Shown: positions 1 to 11,100 of the stretch, piece after piece
Position numbering within the stretch: position 1 is the first letter of the stretch
Layout: each line of letters starts with the position of its first letter
Assembly: GCA_031761405.1 (NCBI GenBank)
Contig: JASEVX010000008.1
Coordinates: 42,072,541 to 42,136,540, forward strand
Reading direction: 5' to 3'
Source of the DNA: Serripes groenlandicus
Lineage: Eukaryota; Mollusca; Bivalvia; Cardiida; Cardiidae
DNA: 64,000 nt
Translations under genes and position numbers: made by a program
Notes under the pieces: generated by a model
What the model saw: the letters and a program-made list of their open reading frames with translations, nothing else
The model's database searches: none
What the model was told of the DNA's origin: nothing

Positions 1-1364
1 CCCTTTTAGTTATAAAAAAAGTGCTAGAATTGAAATAGATGTGTATAAATGAATCACTCAGGCCATTCGGCCTTCGTGATTAATTACTACACACCTAATT
101 TCCAAATCGTGATATACGAGCCGGTATATCACTCAAAATGAGATATATCACTCACGTCATCGAATATGATATGATATTGACTTTCTGCCATTCCCTGTTT
201 ATTTTCTTTAGAACTGTAACGTGACAGCCCTTTTATTTGTTGTCATATATTATTTATATAGCAGTAACACAATTCTACGTAACTGTAAAGATTTTAAAAA
301 CAAAGGATATCTTCCAATAATGTCATTGTCTTTCCCTGTCGTATTCGTCGTTAATAGTTTCATTATATGATCAAAATATCATCATTTCCACAGGTAAATT
401 AATTCAATAAATGTCAATATTACATATACCAGAGACCAAAATAGAAATGATTATCTCCACATATATACTGAGATGATTTATAGCAATATGCAGGGATATG
501 AAAACTCATGATTTCCTGGTAAGAACTAATTCCCATTGGATGAAATGACGTAATATATTACGTCATAGCGACGTCATATAACATGTTTATGTCATGAAGG
601 TATCATAAATACAGCCACTTTTCTCAAAACCTAAAATGTTTTGATTGATCTTGTAAATATATAATATGTTTACCAACGAACGAGAATGCTTATCCCTCGT
701 GAATTTACCCACCCGCTACACATTCGTGCAGACGCACTCGTTTTAAAACCGCGTGTACATATTACTCGAAATATAATATGTCAAAACTTTAATTTACAAT
801 TTTATTGCAATAGTCGAGATTGTCATGAACGAGGTCACATGCATTTAGCAGCAATCTTTACGTTACAATTGATGTCACACATATAAGAATGCCGTCGCGG
901 ACATGAGAGCTGTGTAATGTTATATATTTTGGTACGCCGATAGCGTTCTAAACCAACTAGAGGTGATTAACTTTAAGATCATAATTGTATATCCTGTATT
1001 CTTGGTACATGTTGTCTCTGTGTCTCCACCACCTATCTCTTGAACTGTAACTTGACTGTTTACGTTCATTATTTCTCTTCCTGGATTCTTAAACATCTCT
1101 GTAGTATTTATCCCCAAAAGTCACTGGTACCGCCATCATGCCTCCGTCACTAATGGTAGGAAAGCCTAGATCTATTTTAAAGACATTTCTTGTCGTCATG
1201 ATAGTTATTTGCCTATTCTGTGACATCTGAACTATCAGGAGGTGTTTTTCACCTTTTAAGATGTTCTATGCACTGTTGTATATACTTAAGCACCGTAGTA
1301 CATATTTATCCTTTCCTAGATTTTTGTCAGGATGACATTTAATCAACAATCTTTGTCTTTTCAG

Positions 1365-1604
1365 ATGTTATGACCCTATTAACACAACGAACAGAGATCT
1401 GTTGGAGAGGTATATCCAAGAGCGGGAAGACTGTCACCTACTTATACTACCGCCTAATTACCTCATCGGAAACAAAACAAGTTGTTACAATAACGTTGAA
1501 TCACGGTGTAACATAACGGGACTTTGGCGAGAATACGATCGCAAGGTTGAAGGTTTCTGTAGCACGATAAACTGGCTGTATAAGGCTCCCGTTACTTACA
1601 CAAG
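1365..1604 (+). CDS. Gene 1, internal exon B' (Cys-rich ectodomain)
   Basis: Internal exon of a secreted or membrane protein. It is bounded by a pyrimidine-rich acceptor ending in cag (1362-1364) and a gtgagc donor at 1605. It enters after two bases of a codon and leaves in phase 2, as does its paralogue at 46921-47163. The 80 codons carry the RDLLERYIQERE block, four cysteines after the first, and sequons NKT and NIT. The central part, from RDLLERY to about FCSTINW, is almost identical to the gene 2 exon, while both ends differ. No start codon is expected; the first coding exon lies left of the window. The function is unknown. By architecture the protein resembles mollusc adhesion/methuselah-like receptor ectodomains. 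Exon status is fairly secure from conservation plus matching splice phases; the receptor assignment is inference. Confidence 0.82.
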
Positions 1605-1624
1605 GTGAGCGAGCGAAACTTGGT

Positions 1625-1905
1625 GTGAAGTGGATGATCATGTCAGGGGTCGTCAGTTCGAAGCCCGGCGTGGCCATTCATTTTTACTGATGATTTTTAA
1701 ATTTATTGTGAAAAGGATCATTCGTCTTCCCCTAATTGGTTTTATAGACTATGTGCGAAGGTGCAAGTTACCTGCGAATAATGTTGTTTGGGGTTCAGTC
1801 TAGAGAATGCAAATGGAACACATGTTGCATGAACTGGTCACCGTGATATAATAGAAAAAGCATTGACAACGGAGTTAAAACCCCAACCAACCAATCAATT
1901 AACTT
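1625..1905 (+). mobile_element. Old tRNA-derived SINE in intron B'-C'
   Basis: A tRNA-like B box (gttcgaagcccgg) near 1668 is followed by a diverged SINE body and a tail reading ccaaccaaccaatcaatta. The same copy sits at 47185-47425 in gene 2, so it inserted before the two genes duplicated. Confidence 0.6.
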
Positions 1906-2517
1906 ATATATATATATTAACATATATGCCCACATTGTAAGTCGTTTGATCTGCTGTTGGGTCCGGTCTGTCAGTATGATATATCAGCCCGTCCATCGGA
2001 CGAAAATGTACAAGTTGGCTGTTGTGAACCGTGCATGACCTCCAAGATCTCCATTGTTCGAATAGGATTTACATAAGCGTGGCACATTGTAGAGATTCGA
2101 ATACGTCTGAGTAGTCTGTACAGGCTGTTCCGAATCTTCATTGTTCTGAAATGTCCTATTCCCATACACTGACTCATATGACCTTTGTTTGGCGTGCTAC
2201 GTCTTTAGTTTTTAGGACAGTTTGCTGACACATGGTGTATACATGTATATGAAGTATACTTGTGCAGAACACCATTCTGATTCATGTCCGTCAAGGAGTT
2301 CTATGATTACCTCCCTTTTATCTTTGATTTTGTATTAATAAAGCAGTTTGAGGGTTACAAGGTCGACTTAACTGTTACTTATAGTTAACTACATGAGGGA
2401 AAGAGTAAACATAGTGAGTCTGTTTTTTTTAATCGACATACAGTATTATGAACCTCAATATTTTGATTGTTTCTATAAGTTGTTCTTTGCAGATTACCGT
2501 TTGCGTGTATCTTTCAG

Positions 2518-2713
2518 GTACAGAAACATATTTTGTGCCATATGTAATGGTGAGCCAAACACCACATTGAGTGAAACCGAATGTCCGTTCGAATATCCTT
2601 ATACAACATTTAAGATCTTCACTGGACTTCTTAATTTCAATCACAACACCGTAACCAGTGTATACGCAACTTCTGACACCTGTCTAGTCGGCCAACTGTT
2701 CGATCCACTTACG
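2518..2713 (+). CDS. Gene 1, internal exon C' (CAICNG module)
   Basis: Internal exon of 196 bases between a ctttcag acceptor (to 2517) and a gtacgt donor (2714). It enters with the third base of a split Arg codon and exits in phase 0. It encodes YRNIFCAICNG, then a sequon NTT, a Cys pair and a closing GQLFDPLT. The exon length equals that of the gene 2 exon at 48072-48267. The phase-0 exit fits exon D at 11661, whose first residues are DACKNVVC; FDP followed by a Cys-rich start is what I recall of mollusc adhesion-receptor ectodomains. About 21 of 65 residues differ from the gene 2 exon, while few codons differ silently. The flanking intron is well conserved, so the divergence is concentrated in the protein. 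Confidence 0.82.
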
Positions 2714-2919
2714 GTACGTAAGTCTTGTTTCCCTCACTTTATCTTTCGGTACATACTTGTTCCCTTTTTATTTCAGCAGGGTAACTTATAAGATCAACCA
2801 TTTTTTTGAATGGTAAAATTCTATGTAAATTCCTAAAATATAGTTCACATGACCACTATATATACCTCCCCTGTCAGCCATTCTGACGCGGACACTCTGC
2901 TTCAACAGACATCATCGGT

Positions 2920-4345
2920 TGTTGTATTGTTCGAGCGTCCGACTTGGGTGCGGGAGGTTGTGGGTTCGATCCCCGGCCGGGTCATACCAAAGACTTAAAC
3001 AATGGTAGTAATCGCTGCCCTTCTTGATGCTCAGCCTGTCGTTTGCCACCTGAGTCATTGGCTCAGTAATGAAAAAATTGGCTCAAGAAAAACAAAAGTG
3101 GCTCAAGCCCTGTTTCATAAGAAATTATTGGCGAAAAATCTGCATTGTAAAATCTTACGTAATTTCATTACCAGAAGTTACTCCGAGTTGATAAAATCAA
3201 TAGTCTGGTCTACATAACTGACTGGTTCACGGATGTAGACGATATCGTGTGTCACTATTGGGTAAAATAATTTAAACCAGTCAATGTGTGTATAGGGTTT
3301 GTGTACAATGCCAAACTGTTGACATAAGCACGATTACGGAGAGTGGATATTTTAAACAAACTGCTTTAATTTGTTTACAGTTAAAGACTGACCAATTACG
3401 TATTAATTTTCTTGATTGAAAACTTAAAACAAGTCACTATATAATTGACCGTGTGCGTAAATCTGTTAAATTAGCAGCAATTAAAGGCCGGTGGATTTTG
3501 ATGTTTGTCGGCGATTAAATTAATTGGTATGATCAATTGAAAACACCGAACAAAATAATTATAAATCGAAATCACTATATAGATTTACCAATACTGTACC
3601 ACAGTATCAATTGCCGAAATTGCTTCTAAGCGCTCACTTGAATGTTTTGACAATCCTCCTTCTAAAAAAGCTAAGCTTTCAACATGCAGATAATTTCAAG
3701 AAAACTGGAAATGTGGCAATCCGTGGTTGCGATATGAATCAACCTCAAAGTCAATGTTTTGTGACCTCTGTTTAAAAATTCAAAAGTCAAAATACGTTCA
3801 CCATAGGATGCACTGTCCTCAGAAGAGATTCAGTCTCGAAACATGCGAAATGCAAAGGTAATATACTTGAATAAAAACAATGTAAATAATGTTATATAAA
3901 TAGATTATGCTATGTGACAAATGTAAATAATGTATTCTAAATATATTGTGCTATGTGACAAATAAAGTAAAGAAAGCATAATTGATTTAGTTCCCTTTTT
4001 TTTTAATAAAGTTATTATGAATAACATAATGTTTGCAGTAAAATCCTCATCTAAATGAACATTTAGATAAATGTGAACTATGTTAAGGTTTTTTGTCTCT
4101 CTCTATCAACTATTTGTTATGGCTCATATATATGTCTCAAAAATGGCTCAAGATTTTGTAAAATTGCTCAAGCATTGGCTCAAACTTTTTTTCAGCCAGG
4201 GCCGGCCCTGTGCTCAGGGTTAGCATAACGACTGAGTGGCTTATGTCAGGATAATTGGATCAGAAGTACTGTTAACTTACCAAGGAAACGCAGTGATATA
4301 ATTGAAACATTTGTTGAATGCGGCAAAAACACTAAACAATCAATC
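2920..4345 (+). mobile_element. tRNA-derived SINE interrupted by a hAT insertion
   Basis: A SINE head with a B box (gggttcgatcccc, about 2961) begins near 2920. It stops at 3034 and resumes at 4211, ending in caatcaatcc near 4345. The gene 2 copy at 48520-48725 is uninterrupted, apart from small deletions, so it shows the pre-insertion state. Confidence 0.7.
3035..4210 (+). mobile_element. Non-autonomous hAT-like element with transposase remnant
   Basis: A 1176-bp insertion flanked by TGCTCAG at 3028-3034 and 4211-4217, absent at the matching site in gene 2 (about 48583). Its right end reads cagggccggccctg, a typical hAT-type terminus. Around 3610-3860 on the + strand, a broken reading frame gives a short Lys-rich start, then FQENW, PWLRYE and FCDLC. 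This is the order seen in the N-terminal zinc finger of hAT transposases of the KIAA1586/ZMYM-like kind. The duplication is 7 bp where hAT usually leaves 8, so one base has probably changed. The left terminal repeat is poorly matched. No intact transposase remains. Confidence 0.65.
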
Positions 4346-6829
4346 CTAACATATAAATAAGTTAGAGAAAGTTCCATTAAAATATCATTAAGCAACTTTA
4401 AATATGTACAAATATAATTTAATAAAAAGCTGATACTTTCAAATAAAACGATATCTTCAACGATATGTGATTGTCACACCCACTTTCTATGTGTTCCATA
4501 ATTGTTCCATAATTGTTTCATAATTGTTTGAAAATGGCCGACAAGGGAAGTAACTATTTTTGTTCTAGGAACTACATTTAGGTTACAATACACCAACAAA
4601 AATCCTCCTTTGTTTCCATGTACATCAACCAGTTTCAGTCCTCAATTGTCACACTTTTCTAAGTGTATCTCATGTAACACCATATATCATTGAAAAGAGT
4701 TACCTCCTAGCTTTAAAACAATCCACAGAAAATGTGGGGTCATGCATTATGCAAGAAAGAACTCACTAGGCTCAAAATGGTTACCGTCATTTTGGACCAA
4801 ATCGGGCCCGAACAAAACCGGTGTTTTAGCATTCACTACTTTCACTTTCAAACAAGGTCAAAATACTAAAGGTGATCAAATCAATCATTTCCAGTGCATC
4901 CTATACACATTCACAATGCATTTAAACTCAATGTCATACATTCTGGTGATTGTATACACTCAGTTCAACGCAAACAAAGGTTTCTTTTAGCGGCTATAGT
5001 GTTGTAGATCATCAAGACAGCGGATGTATTTAGCGTAATTGTCACCTGCATGTATTACATTACACGATAACATACCTTTAGAGTTTTTAAAATGTTTGGC
5101 TATAACGTTTAGATTTTACACTTGTTATTGTCATTTTTTTTTATATCATTTTGGGTTTGGTTTAAACAAGAAAATTATGACAAAAGAAAATAATATCTGA
5201 ATTATTTTTTATTCGTATTGGTGTTTTGACATAACTTAATTATAACCGAAAATATCACCCGTCCACATATGTGTAGGAAGTAAAATTAAAAAAACTATTA
5301 AACATATGACGACTACAAAGAAATGTTCTTAATATTTGGAACATAATTGTTGAAATGCCCATATCAGAATACCAAGGACTTTTTAGCCAGTCAATATTCC
5401 AATTACACAGACATTTCAGTTAGTAAATTTATCTGCTGTTTTAGATGAAAGGTTAACGTTTCCAACAATATATTATATATGTGTCATGTGTGACTATAAA
5501 CTTTAATTTGCAACACAATCTCTTTATTTTGCTCGTATCTACGTGCCTGATAAAAGCTACAAAAACTAGATCCAATTTGTTTAACATTATAGTCGTATTG
5601 GTTTATCTAGAATGATAACTCCTTCAATAATATGTATATTATAAACAGCGACCAAACATAAACGTAAGCCATTTACGATAGCTAAGAATGTAAATATTAC
5701 CATAAGGACGCTAATTTTTTGTGGTCACAACTTCAGGTTTCTAAAAAACGCACGTAATAGGTTATTTCGAACCGTATATTTATCCATTTGTAGTGAAAGG
5801 ATATCATAAATAGAAAAGCGGTCGGAAAAATCAAGTTTACTGTATGGAAAGATTTATTTTATATTGATGTATCTCATTAAAGGGCTTCGCCCCCTAACTT
5901 CAACTTAAATGTCAATCTGATTACACAATTTAATCATTGTTTAAATCAAACATGCCAAATTTGTTTTTAGGGGTCATGCAAAGTAGATTCCAGAAAAAAC
6001 TCGTTAGGTGAATTATAACTATCTGAGCTATAAAATACATTTTTTGTTTACTGGAAAAATGTTAAAAACAAGTAACTTTGTTGCATGATCGTGTTACAAT
6101 ATCAAATCATAGTTAAGATCTTCTTAGCAACCAGCCCTATAAATATTCCTTCGCTTTGAGCTATTTCCTGTTTTTTTCGGGCAGAGCGATTTGCTAAAAC
6201 ACAACAAAAAAAGCTCAAGGCGACTGAACATACCAAGGAATACGAACATACAGGCCAGAACAGTTTAGTTACTGCAATAAACTTAACTACTTAAGGCTTA
6301 TCACTGAAACATAATTATGATCTGCAAAACAAGGCTCAAAATCATAGATTTAACATCGGACGATAACAACTGAATAGGTTTAAATTGTCACACAAAGGCC
6401 ATGGTCAGCCGTTTTGATTAAATATAAGCACCCGCTTACTTAACGGACGCAGGCTTTCCTTAGTTTTGGACATTTTTAAAAACAGAAACAGCTTTTCTGG
6501 TTGAAACTTTGACGGGGGTTTCCTTTTCAGGGTTGGAAAAATGTATATCAAATCTACCAGAGCGAATATTTTATTCGAAGCAGTAACCTAAGGGCAGAGG
6601 TCGTCCGTCATTATCTGTGTTGATGAAAGACTTGAAGGATTTGAATGCGCTTGGGTACATTGACATTGACACAGTCTAATAAAAGACAGAATCAATGCAA
6701 ATCACCCATGAAATACGTTTAAACCCCCCACCTCCCAAAAAGCATGTCGTTACATTTCATCCTTACCGAAAATTTATTTAATCTATCGGTGATTAATTAA
6801 ATAAAAGTGCTAAAATCAGAGTTTGAATT

Positions 6830-7085
6830 GAGAGGCACTCTGCGAAAGTTAATCGTAAGACATTTGCGACCCGTGTAGATCAGTATACGACTGCGAAATT
6901 CTTAGCAAAAATATGGAAACTCTTTATAAATAAAAGTATAATTATTGAATAGAGATGAAAATATTTCATAAACAATGTGGCAAAAAAAGAAACTGCTTAT
7001 AATTTGTCCTTTTGCCACATCGTTTTCAAGTCGTCTGATGCAGAGTCGTCAGAAAGCGTATTTTAGTTAAAAAGTGCTAAGGTTG
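6830..7085. mobile_element. Decayed piggyBac-like MITE
   Basis: It shares with the better copies at 18030, 38006 and 53041 the internal 'ataattattgaatag', 'aatgtggcaaaa', 'ccttttgccaca' and 'gtcgtctg' blocks in order. The ends are too diverged to place the TTAA duplications. Confidence 0.5.
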
Positions 7086-7285
7086 GTTTTGCTGGGTTAC
7101 CTCTCAATTTTGAGTAATATCGTGTAGAAGCCCTTAGTACTTCATGGAAAATTAATACCACCTCCTATGTTCATCACCAGATGCATGTATAAAACAAATC
7201 CAATTATTAAAATGGTTCATGTATGAAGGCGTTCGAACAAGGGACATATTTATCGTAAAAAAATGAGCCGTTCCACTAGAAAACC

Positions 7286-7370
7286 AAGATCATGGACTCT
7301 GCGTTATGTATCGACCAAGATCAGCCTGCGCAGTCCGCGTAGGCTTATCCGGGCCGACACATTCCGTATT
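7286..7370 (+). repeat. Dispersed 'tggactctgcgt' repeat, fragment
   Basis: The block 'tggactctgcgttatgtatcgaccaagatcagcctgcgcag' followed by a near-inverted half (in parts) recurs at 53590-53690 and, as an inverted pair, at 60290-60500. It is non-coding; I recall the same motif as abundant in heterodont bivalve genomes. Confidence 0.55.
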
Positions 7371-7418
7371 AGGGGTATAGGTGTATAGATTAATGATTAA
7401 TGAAACAGAAAATCGCAA

Positions 7419-8030
7419 TTAAACGTCTAAAACGTCACAAGCACTTGGTCCTAACGACAATTTACTAAATGATTATTTCATCCAAACCAGTGACATTATA
7501 TCGGGTCACTTGGCCGATATTTTCAATATTGTATTTAATTCTGGATATTTCCCCTAAAATTGGTCTGAAGGATTTATAATTCCCATTCATAAAAAGGGAG
7601 ATAAGCAACACCATAATAAATATCGCGGCATTACTTTACTGAGTAAATTAGGCAAATTGTTCACAAGTGTATTGAACGAAAGAGTCAGTTTATGGTGTCT
7701 AGAAAATGATAAAAGTTCTGATTCTAAGTTTGGTTTTAAAAGAGATTGTAGCATTACTGAAAAAGCTTTTGATTCGGTTTATAGAAACGCGTTGTGGTAT
7801 AAATTGTTCAAACAAGGCCTGGATTGTAAAATACTTTGTATATTTAAATCTATGTATAAAATACTTTGTATATTTAAATCTATGTATAAAATATTTTGTA
7901 TATTTAAATCTATGTATAAAATATTTAAATCCTGTGTCAAATGCGACAACGATTACTCTGATTTCTTCTATATTTCAGTAGGGTTGGGACAAGGCCAAAT
8001 AAATTCACCGATTTTGTACGCACCTTTTAT
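7419..8030 (+). pseudogene. LINE reverse transcriptase fragment, 5' part
   Basis: The + strand reads as the start of a non-LTR reverse transcriptase. It has an ALGPND block, a W preceded by a stop (taa about 7555), an IIPIHKKGDK motif, YRGITLLSK, then FDSVYRNALW and GLGQGQ. This is the same domain order as in the LINE at 22.5-27.3 kb, to which it is distantly related. No endonuclease is present, so the copy is 5'-truncated. Within 7828-7930 a 30-base unit encoding ILCIFKSMYK is repeated about three times in frame, replacing a single copy in the related LINE. The frame is cut at 8030 by a tandem-core element and resumes at 9733. It lies in the gene 1 intron between exons C' and D. Confidence 0.85.
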
Positions 8031-8144
8031 TAGCTCACCTGAGCACGAAGTGCGAGGTGAGCTATTGTGATCGCTTTTCGTCCCTCGTCGTCCGTCTGTC
8101 CGTACTGGTGGCCGAGTACTTGTGGGGTGTTCATTTGCATATTA

Positions 8145-8191
8145 ATGCTATTCATTCCGTAAAAGGGGAATAATTACGGAATGAATAGCAT
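8145..8191. repeat. Perfect 18-bp hairpin between direct repeats
   Basis: atgctattcattccgtaa (8145-8162) and its exact reverse complement (8174-8191) are separated by 11 bases. The block is bracketed by tacttgtggggtg at 8117-8129 and 8191-8203. It looks like a small foldback insertion inside the tandem-core element. Confidence 0.8.
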
Positions 8192-9302
8192 ACTTGTGGG
8201 GTGCAACCCACAAGATTCAAATAAAAGAAATAACCCCACAAATACACTTCATGGGTACGTCCGTCCGTCCGACTGTTCACTTTTTTGCTACAAACAACTG
8301 CTTTTCCTAAACCAATGGATTAATTTCATAATAATCTAATAGGAATGTTCCTTAGATGGTCCTCTTTCAAAGTTGCTAAAAGTAGAACTTTGGTTGCTGC
8401 GACATCAGAAAAGGGGAAAATTGCCAAAACTTTAAAAATCTTCGTGTCCAAAAGTACTGGTCCGATTTAATAATTATTTTGTACAAATGTGCCTTGGGAG
8501 AACCTTTACCAAGATTATTCAAATTATCCTTATCCATTGAAAAATATGGCCAACAGGGGGTGCAGCTTGTTTTCGTTAAAACTTTGAAAATCGTCTTGTC
8601 CAAAAGTACTGGCCCGAATTAAAAATAATCTGGCACAATGTTCCTTGAGGGACCCTCTACCGAGATTGTTCAAATTATTTGGATCCAATAAAATACATAG
8701 CCTCCAGGGGCCGGGGCTTCTTTTCCTTACATATGCATTGTAAAAACCTTTACAAATCTTCTTGTCCGAAAGAACTGACCCGATTTAAAAAATAACATGG
8801 CACAAATGTTCCTCGAGGGACCATCTATCAAGATTGTTCAAATTATCCTGATTCATTTAAAAATATGGCCATCAGGGGGTGCAGCTTGTTTTCGTTAATG
8901 TACATTGCAAAAACTTTGAAAATTGTCTTGTCCAAAAGTACTGGCCCGAATTAAAAATAATCTGCCACAAATGTTCCTTTACCGAGATTGTTCAACTTTT
9001 TTAGATCCAATAAAAAACATGATCTCTAGGGGGCGGGGCTTCTTTTCCTTATATGTGTGTGCATTGTAAAAACTTTAAAAATCTTCTTGTCCGAAAGTAC
9101 TGGCCCGATTTATAAATAACATGGCACAACTATTCCTTGATCACATTTTTCGGATCCGATAAAAAACATGGCCTCTAGGGGGCGGGGCTTGTTTTCCTTA
9201 TATGTGCATTGTAAAAACTTTGCGAATCTTCTTGTCCGAAAGTACTGGCACGATTTAAAAATAATGTCGCTCAAATGTTCCTTGATGGACCCTCTACCAA
9301 GA

Positions 9303-9585
9303 GGTCGGTAGCGACGCGGGTTGTCAATACAGGGGTTGAGAGTTCGAATCCCAGCTCGGCCAACATTCTTTCCGACGTTTGACAAAAATCACTGTGACAT
9401 GCGTCATTCACCAATGGGCTGTTTAACAGTATATGTGTAAAAGCAGCCAGTTGCTTGGAAGGTATGTTGTGCGGTGTACTGGTTTACTGGTGTGGGAAAA
9501 CCAGGAAACGCATGAGTAGGTGAACTGGTTGCCGGAATATGACTGAAAAATTGTTGAAAACGGCGTTAAACCCTAATCAATCAAT
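9303..9585 (+). mobile_element. tRNA-derived SINE with 9-bp target duplication
   Basis: It has a B box gagttcgaatccc (about 9336), a body with 'cgacgtttgacaaaa' and 'gtgtgggaaaaccagg', and a tail 'cggcgttaaaccctaatcaatcaat'-like (ending 9585). CTACCAAGA flanks it at 9294-9302 and 9586-9594. It interrupts a unit of the tandem core whose neighbours show the uninterrupted sequence. Confidence 0.85.
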
Positions 9586-9732
9586 CTACCAAGAATTTTC
9601 AAATTATTCGGATCCGTTAAAAAACATGGCCTCTAGCGGGCGGGGCTTGTTTTCCTTATATGTGCATTGTAAAAACTTCTTAGATTTAATTAAATCAGGT
9701 GAGCGATATAGGACCATCATGCTCCTCTTGTT

Positions 9733-11100
9733 GAAGATATTAAGCTATCCTTGCAAGATAGATCTAACTGTTGTCTTAACATAACAACTATTTGTAGTAT
9801 TATTTGATTATTCGCGGATGATATGGTAATTATCGGCCCTTTTTCAAAGAGGATCTACAGTCCAGTTTAATTCGTTTACACGAGTATTGCTCTATATGGG
9901 GGCTCGAGGTAAACAATGAAAAGACTAAGGTTGTTATATTCAGAAAAAGGGGTAACATTCGAGCATGTGAAAGCTTTTGTTGAACAGAAAATTGAGATTA
10001 TGGATAACTTTACTTATCTCGGTGTGGTTTTTAATTACACAGTTTTTTTTATTTAAATAACCAATATCTAATCGGCAAAGCATCCAAGGCGCAGCATGTA
10101 CTCCTTAACAATGTGATTAAACACGAAGTAAACTCCGTAATGGCTTTACAACTATTTGATGCTTTTGTGACTCCAATCCTTAGCTATAGTAGCCCCATTT
10201 GGGAGATTTCCCAAATCTAAGGATTTGGAGAGATTAAATTTAAAGTTTTGCAAGAGTATTATTAGTGGAAAGACCAGTATATGCTATGCCGCAAATTACG
10301 GTGAATTGGGAAGACTACATCTTTATATCAATCGATATGTATATTTTATTAAATGTTGGTTAAAAGTAATAACTACAGACAATATTATGTTACAAACTGT
10401 ATATAATATGTCAATTGAAGATACCCTCAATGTTAAACAAATTGGTCATCAAACGTTAAAACATTTTTGTCGGAACACGGATTTTCCTAAATATGGGGAA
10501 ATCAAGGTATTACTACTCATAAAATGTTTATAGGCATATTTAAGCAAAGGGTTTTTGATAATTTCATTCAAAAGTGGTACAATAATTTAGAAAATAGTAA
10601 CGTTTTGTCCCTTTTGTACACATTTATTAAAATAGATTTTTGCCTGAGCGAATATCTAGAAAAAGTAATACCAAGAAATATAAGAGTAAACTTGACAATA
10701 CTTAGTCTTTCCTCGCATAGCCTTAAAAAAGAAACTGGTAGACATGGAAGTAATAGAGTACCTAGACAAGAAAGAAAATGTCCGTTTTGCAGCTCTGATG
10801 TTATAGAAGATGAATTTCCTTTTGTTATAAAATGTTAAGCTTATATAAAGAAATTAGACCTAGACAAGAAAGAAAATGTCCGTTTTGCAGCTCTGATGTT
10901 ATAGAAGATGAATTTCCTTTTGTTATATAATGTTAAGCTTATAAAGAAATTAGAAACACGTATATAAAACTTTATTTTTGTAAAAGACCAAGCGTGTATA
11001 AGTTTGTTGAACTATTAAATTGCAAAGAGAGATCAATTATTGTAAACTATGCAATTTTATTACGAAATGAGTATGTATTAAACCTTTTATGATATTTAAA
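9733..11100 (+). pseudogene. LINE reverse transcriptase fragment, 3' part
   Basis: Continuation of the LINE interrupted at 8030. It opens with a DI block, then LFADDMVII (about 9806-9835, the catalytic Asp pair), a WGLEVNNEKTK block (about 9898), and a C-terminal region with broken frames. Around 10225-10840 come IQKWYNN-like and CPFCSSD...E.EFPF...C motifs. This last is the zinc-knuckle-like tail shared with the minus-strand LINE at 22.7-23.4 kb (CELC...E.HF...C). Stops and frameshifts are scattered throughout, so it is inactive. A 98-base unit (10760-10857) is repeated at 10858-10951 and duplicates the zinc motif. The 3' end near 11100 has no clear tail. Confidence 0.85.

Larger units (their letters stand above)
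150..6770 (+). repeat. Segmental duplication, copy 1 (gene 1 introns and exons B', C')
   Basis: This stretch aligns by eye, with interruptions, to 44709-64000 on the same strand. Matched blocks are about 150-610 with 44709-45135, 613-2900 with 46381-48520, 4210-5550 with 48590-49545, 5720-5840 with 58840-58992, 5840-6300 with 63413-63880 and 6690-6770 with 63912-64000. Exons and introns are both shared, so the unit was copied as genomic DNA rather than by retroposition. Bases 1-150 do not clearly match; they hold a small hairpin around 50-85 and nothing else I can name. The intervals between exons are introns with no supported genes of their own; short open frames in them lack splice sites or family likeness. 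Confidence 0.85.
8031..9732 (-). mobile_element. Pearl/Helentron-like tandem-core element inside the LINE
   Basis: One end is a hairpin, tagctcacct...aggtgagcta (8031-8064). The other end, about 9697-9732, is the reverse complement of the 'aacaagagggccatgatggc' start seen at about 50409. Between them lie about seven degenerate units of roughly 160 bases marked by 'cttgtccaaaagtactgg' (8442, 8594, 8758, 8927, 9086, 9231). The layout of hairpin end, tandem core and distinct other end matches the bivalve pearl family, now usually viewed as Helentron-related. LINE coding sequence stops at ...cctttta and resumes at gatatta (FINDI), so the boundary is well defined. A SINE is nested at 9303-9585. 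Confidence 0.75.

Noticed and set aside
2920..2990. Possible tRNA gene
   Set aside because: Only B box-like and partial A box-like sequence; it continues into a SINE body shared with other copies and does not fold as a full cloverleaf by eye. The same applies to 9303, 28175, 31258 and 39030.
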